Assembly: GCA_964343195.1 (NCBI GenBank)
Contig: CAYFIR010000187.1
Span: 1-8,831, forward strand
Source: CAYVAP01 sp964343195
Lineage (GTDB): Bacteria; Bacteroidota; Bacteroidia; J057
DNA length: 8,831 nt
Direction: 5' to 3'
Under the pieces are notes generated by a model. The model did not search any database, was not told the DNA's origin, and was given only the letters and a program-made list of their open reading frames with translations. Shown here one piece after another: positions 5,688 to 8,831 of this stretch. Numbering within the stretch: the first letter of the stretch is position 1; each line of letters begins with the position of its first letter. The translations under genes were made by a program, and so were the position numbers.

Positions 5688-7385
5688 ATGAACAAAACTC
5701 CTTTCATGAAACCTGCTTTACTCTTTTTACTCTTGCTCCTGAGCATTACTCCCACGCAAGCTCAACACGCGCCTTCCCCCACCCAAATCGAAGCCTACGC
5801 CAGCATCGGGCGGGTCTGGGGCTTCCTGAAATACTACCATCCTCACGTAGGCAACGGTACGCTTAACTGGGACCAAATCCTGGTGGAAGCATTGGCAGCA
5901 AGTCAGGACTTAGCTCCCCAGCAAATGTGCAACCGGGTCATCGACCAACTGCTAGTGACAGCAGGTCCAGTAGATGAGTGTGAAGTATGTTTCAAAGCCC
6001 CTGGCGACCAGGGCATCAGCACGGTGAATTGGCAATGGATGGAGTCCTCTCCTTTCCTGACGGAAGACCAGGCTACCGCTTTACGACGCATCAGAGATCA
6101 GCGAGACCTGGGGGACAGCCTTCATCGTGCGTATCTCCCAAACTGGCAGGGCGTCAGCCTGAATTTTGTGATGGATAGTGCTTACAGCGATGTTGCCTCC
6201 TTCACCAAGTGGCATCGATTGCTGCCCCTGTATCACTACTGGAATGTCATTGAATATTTTTTCCCCTATCTGCAAACGGCCAACCCGGATTGGGAGCAGG
6301 TGCTTGAGGATTTTATCCCCCGCTTCTTGGCAGCGGAAGGCGAACGAGCCCTGCAATACACCATGTGGGAGTTGGTCAATCAAGTCAATGACAGTCATGG
6401 AGGCGGGGGTTCTGCCTACCTGAGCGAGCATGGATACGGGAAATACTGGCTGCCATTCTGGGCGAGGCTGAGCGATGACCGACGGGTGTTCATCACGGAG
6501 CTACGAAATGACTCCATTGGGCTAGCCTGCGGGTTGAAGGTGGGGGATGAAATTCTGCATATCAATGGCACCGACATCGAAACACTCCTCGCTGAAAAGC
6601 GCCCTTTTGAAGCCGCTTCCAATGCTACCGCCAAAGACATTTACTGCCTTTGGTTGGCTCTGAAGGATACCCTCCCCATGGCTACCCTTAAGGTGGCTCG
6701 GGCCGATTCGGTCTTTGATCTGGAAGTTCCCAGGTTTGCGGTCAGCGAATTGAGGGCCAATGCGTACCCCGATTGGTACTGGGCCGATTCGCAGCAAACG
6801 GTTATCGTTGCCAGAGCCAACAGGCTGATCAGCCGTCGAAAAGCGCGGGATTTCATGAAAGAAGCCAGCCATGCGGATGCCATCGTGCTGGACTTTCGAA
6901 TGGGGGCGATGCCTTATGAAGCGCGCAACTACCTCTACCCTCGTATGCTGCCTCAAAATCAGCTTGCGGTTACAGCGGCACATCCCAGCCGCTCCTTCCC
7001 CGGAAACTGGATGGACAATCAGTTGCAATACACGCCAGAGCGGCAACGATCATTCTGGGACACACTGATCCTCTTGGCAGGTGAATACAACATCAGCCAG
7101 GACGAATGGGTCATCATGTACTTTCAAACTTCCCCTCGCGCTTACACCATTGGACGCCCAACCGGAGGAGCCCTGGGCTACATGGCCCGAATCGAAATGC
7201 CGGGTAGGTTCGCAGCCTATTTCACGTCGGGGTATATGTCCTATCCCGATGGCAGCCCCGTTTTTGGGCCGGGTGTGAAGCTCGATGAGCAGGTCGAGCC
7301 TACGGCTGAGCAATTGAGCCAGGGGCGGGACGCCGAGGTGGAGCGAGCCCTCCAATACCTCCAATCCCAGACCGACCAACCATGA
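5688..7385 (+). CDS. exported S41-family (tricorn/CTP-like) serine peptidase with PDZ domain
   Basis: This 565-residue protein has an N-terminal signal peptide (hydrophobic run ALLFLLLLLS, likely cleavage after TQA, residue 25) and so acts in the periplasm or outside the cell. The region after it carries YASIGRVWGFLKYYHPHVG, a signature of a Bacteroidota S41 subgroup, repeated in style by YHYWNVIEYFFPYL (182-195). NDSHG (234-238) supplies the tricorn-type histidine, His237. A PDZ-like segment GLKVGDEILHINGTDI covers about 282-297, and IVLDFR (399-404) is the usual strand. NISQDEW contains the aligned nucleophile Ser470, followed by GRPTGGA, where Ala replaces the lysine of CTP/Tsp enzymes. 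The C-terminal VFGPGVKLDEQVEPT and GRDAEVERAL match the family end. A Ser-His tetrad is therefore expected instead of the Ser-Lys dyad. The ATG at 5706 is an alternative start; an upstream frame to 5595 lacks a plausible signal peptide at its start. It overlaps the next gene by ATGA. Confidence 0.88.
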   Translation: MNKTPFMKPALLFLLLLLSITPTQAQHAPSPTQIEAYASIGRVWGFLKYYHPHVGNGTLNWDQILVEALAASQDLAPQQMCNRVIDQLLVTAGPVDECEVCFKAPGDQGISTVNWQWMESSPFLTEDQATALRRIRDQRDLGDSLHRAYLPNWQGVSLNFVMDSAYSDVASFTKWHRLLPLYHYWNVIEYFFPYLQTANPDWEQVLEDFIPRFLAAEGERALQYTMWELVNQVNDSHGGGGSAYLSEHGYGKYWLPFWARLSDDRRVFITELRNDSIGLACGLKVGDEILHINGTDIETLLAEKRPFEAASNATAKDIYCLWLALKDTLPMATLKVARADSVFDLEVPRFAVSELRANAYPDWYWADSQQTVIVARANRLISRRKARDFMKEASHADAIVLDFRMGAMPYEARNYLYPRMLPQNQLAVTAAHPSRSFPGNWMDNQLQYTPERQRSFWDTLILLAGEYNISQDEWVIMYFQTSPRAYTIGRPTGGALGYMARIEMPGRFAAYFTSGYMSYPDGSPVFGPGVKLDEQVEPTAEQLSQGRDAEVERALQYLQSQTDQP

Positions 7386-8620
7386 GAAGCCTGCTACTTT
7401 TCTTCCTGCCTCTGGTGTCGTTGGCCCAACCTCCGGCGGATTTCGACCTGCACTGGCTGGATACTGCTGCCTTTGCCCAGCGAATAGAAGATGTCCAACT
7501 AATCGGCCTGGGCGAAGCTACCCACGGCACCCGCGAGATCTACCAACTGCGCCATGCCCTGACGGCCCACCTGATCGAGCGGCAGCAGGTACGCCTCATC
7601 CTCATCGAGGGAGGCAACCTGCGCTGTGAGCCACTCAATCGCTATCTGCAAGGCGAAACCATCACGCTGGACTCAGCCCTATTCGCGACCAGCCGCTGGA
7701 TGTGGCAAACCGAATCGGTGCGGCAGATGATGACCTGGCTGCGGGCCTATAACCAGGGTCAGTCTCCGGCGGAGCGGGTGCGCCTCTACGGAGTCGATCA
7801 GGATCATTATGACGCTTCAGGTGAGCGACTCATGATGGCCATTGCCCAATTGCCAGATGGGGACAGCCTCAGGCGGAGCCTTCAGAGAAAGCTGGAACTG
7901 GACACCTCTGCCTCGGCCTTTCAGCGGGTCAGAAACATGGAAAAAAAGGCCGTAAAAGCGCGCCTAGCCTACCTCGACAGCTTGGAAACACTTCTATATT
8001 CTCTGAATCCAGACGCATTCTCCGCTGCACAACAATTGGCATTACGCGAGGCTCGCTATCACGCACATAATCTGGCCGGGGTCTGGCGCTATGCGGAGGC
8101 TTCTCTTCATGGGAGCTATGGCGGCTATCTGGAGGTACGCGATCCCGAAATGGCGCACAACATCCGCTGGCGCATGGCAAAGCTAGCGCCCGGACAACGA
8201 GCGGTCTTCTGGGCACATAACGAGCACATCGAGCATGGGGCCATCAACTTCTCCGGCGCGGGCATGTACCTCCGCGAAGCACTCGGCGAGGCTTATTACG
8301 CCCTGGCGATTTCGGCTGGGCCAGGGCACTGTCTGGTCAGCAAAGCGGGAACCGGGGCTTTTCATCAGCCCGTTTATCGACACAGGCGTGGGTTGGAGCA
8401 TCACCTCGGAGCAGCCGTTCAGGACACCCTATGGGTAGATTTCCAGACAGATTTTGGGCAAAAACTTGCCAGTCAACCCCTTCATTTGACCCACATCCCG
8501 GCCATGCCCGTATCCCGTCGCGGTTCATTCATGAAGCTGCGAATGGGAGAACACTTTGATGGAGTATGCTTTGTACCGGAGTCGGAGCCGACCGTTTGGG
8601 TTGAGCCTCAGCCACACTAA
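7382..8620 (+). CDS. exported erythromycin-esterase-family protein
   Basis: This 412-residue member of the erythromycin esterase / EreA-EreB-like family (Pfam Erythro_esteras) has a short signal peptide (MRSLLLFFLPLVSLAQ, likely cleavage after LA, residue 15). Characteristic motifs are GLGEATHGTRE (42-52, with Glu45 and His48), LILIEGG with Glu76, RLYGVDQD (134-141), RDPEMAHNIRW (253-263) and VFWAHNEHI with His279 (275-283). All residues thought to form the active site in Ere enzymes are present, so it is probably a hydrolase. Macrolide cleavage is only one possibility: many exported homologues in environmental bacteria have no proven substrate. Its start lies inside the end of the S41 peptidase gene (ATGA, 7382-7385), so both are made from one message and probably exported to the same compartment. 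The C-terminus (about 380-412) is consistent with a complete protein. Confidence 0.9.
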   Translation: MRSLLLFFLPLVSLAQPPADFDLHWLDTAAFAQRIEDVQLIGLGEATHGTREIYQLRHALTAHLIERQQVRLILIEGGNLRCEPLNRYLQGETITLDSALFATSRWMWQTESVRQMMTWLRAYNQGQSPAERVRLYGVDQDHYDASGERLMMAIAQLPDGDSLRRSLQRKLELDTSASAFQRVRNMEKKAVKARLAYLDSLETLLYSLNPDAFSAAQQLALREARYHAHNLAGVWRYAEASLHGSYGGYLEVRDPEMAHNIRWRMAKLAPGQRAVFWAHNEHIEHGAINFSGAGMYLREALGEAYYALAISAGPGHCLVSKAGTGAFHQPVYRHRRGLEHHLGAAVQDTLWVDFQTDFGQKLASQPLHLTHIPAMPVSRRGSFMKLRMGEHFDGVCFVPESEPTVWVEPQPH

Positions 8621-8729
8621 GTCTTGCCATCGGTCAGGAATCGCGCCGCCTGCTACGCAAAAGGCTACCAACATTGACTTCTAGTACCTGCGGAATAACG
8701 TCAGTTTCGGGTTTTATTTCTCATAAGCG

Positions 8730-8742
8730 ACTGGTTACCAGT
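8730..8742. other. 13-bp perfect palindrome in the 3' intergenic region
   Basis: ACTGGT and ACCAGT flank a single T in the 211 bases after the last gene. This region shows no coding sequence, tRNA or clear terminator otherwise. The site might be an operator for a gene beyond the window edge, or chance. An ATG at 8804 opens a frame to the window end, but only nine codons are visible, too few to call a gene. Confidence 0.2.
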
Positions 8743-8831
8743 GTGGTGTCGCCTTCCGCGGGACCTCCTTTCTTTCATAGCTCCGCAAATGGACTTTTAA
8801 TACATGATTTCTGAAAGTGCTATTTCGCCTT

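Noticed and set aside
6522..7046. 174-codon minus-strand open frame inside the S41 gene
   Set aside because: It is a shadow of the conserved plus-strand peptidase.
8804..8831. Start of a further plus-strand gene at the window edge
   Set aside because: Only nine codons are visible, with no recognisable ribosome binding site or promoter.

Overview
The window looks like chromosomal DNA of a member of the Bacteroidota. The support is gene content: a BshA-type glycosyltransferase, a short DUF4834-like membrane protein next to ispE, a large tricorn-type S41 protease of a kind common in that phylum, and near absence of Shine-Dalgarno sequences. GC content is close to 50% by eye and would suit Saprospiria-like lineages, but that finer placement is only an inference.

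Layout. Positions 236-2568 (minus strand) hold core metabolism: bshA (bacillithiol synthesis), then a DUF4834-like gene coupled by an ATGA overlap to ispE (MEP isoprenoid pathway). Positions 2643-3816 are an accessory island with two arrays of hairpin-forming repeats on either side of a small IS200/REP-associated tyrosine transposase gene (3030-3449, minus). Positions 3824-5586 (minus) encode a two-gene ABC transporter, ATPase then membrane subunit, again with an ATGA overlap. Divergent from it, positions 5688-8620 (plus) carry a two-gene operon for exported enzymes: an S41 peptidase and an erythromycin-esterase-family protein, also with an ATGA overlap. The ends (1-235 and 8621-8831) contain no gene I can support.

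The most notable element is the repeat island. Its unit is 85 bp: hairpin A (29 bp), an 18-bp near-palindromic spacer, hairpin B (29 bp) and a 9-bp linker. Hairpins A and B share a core, GGGYTAAARCCGC, in opposite orientations, and the C:G pair of A is replaced by a T:A pair in B. Each unit is therefore an inverted pair of REP-like elements, comparable to a BIME. Nine units are present, five left and four right of the transposase, all in one orientation. The transposase module occupies exactly the junction between two units. A 144-bp block containing one deleted hairpin B is tandemly duplicated in the left array. This fits a REP/RAYT system that has amplified locally, between the bshA promoter and the 3' end of the ABC operon.

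The remaining genes are ordinary families. The pairing of an exported S41 protease with an exported erythromycin-esterase-like hydrolase is worth a second look, and so is the ABC pair, whose substrate is not evident.
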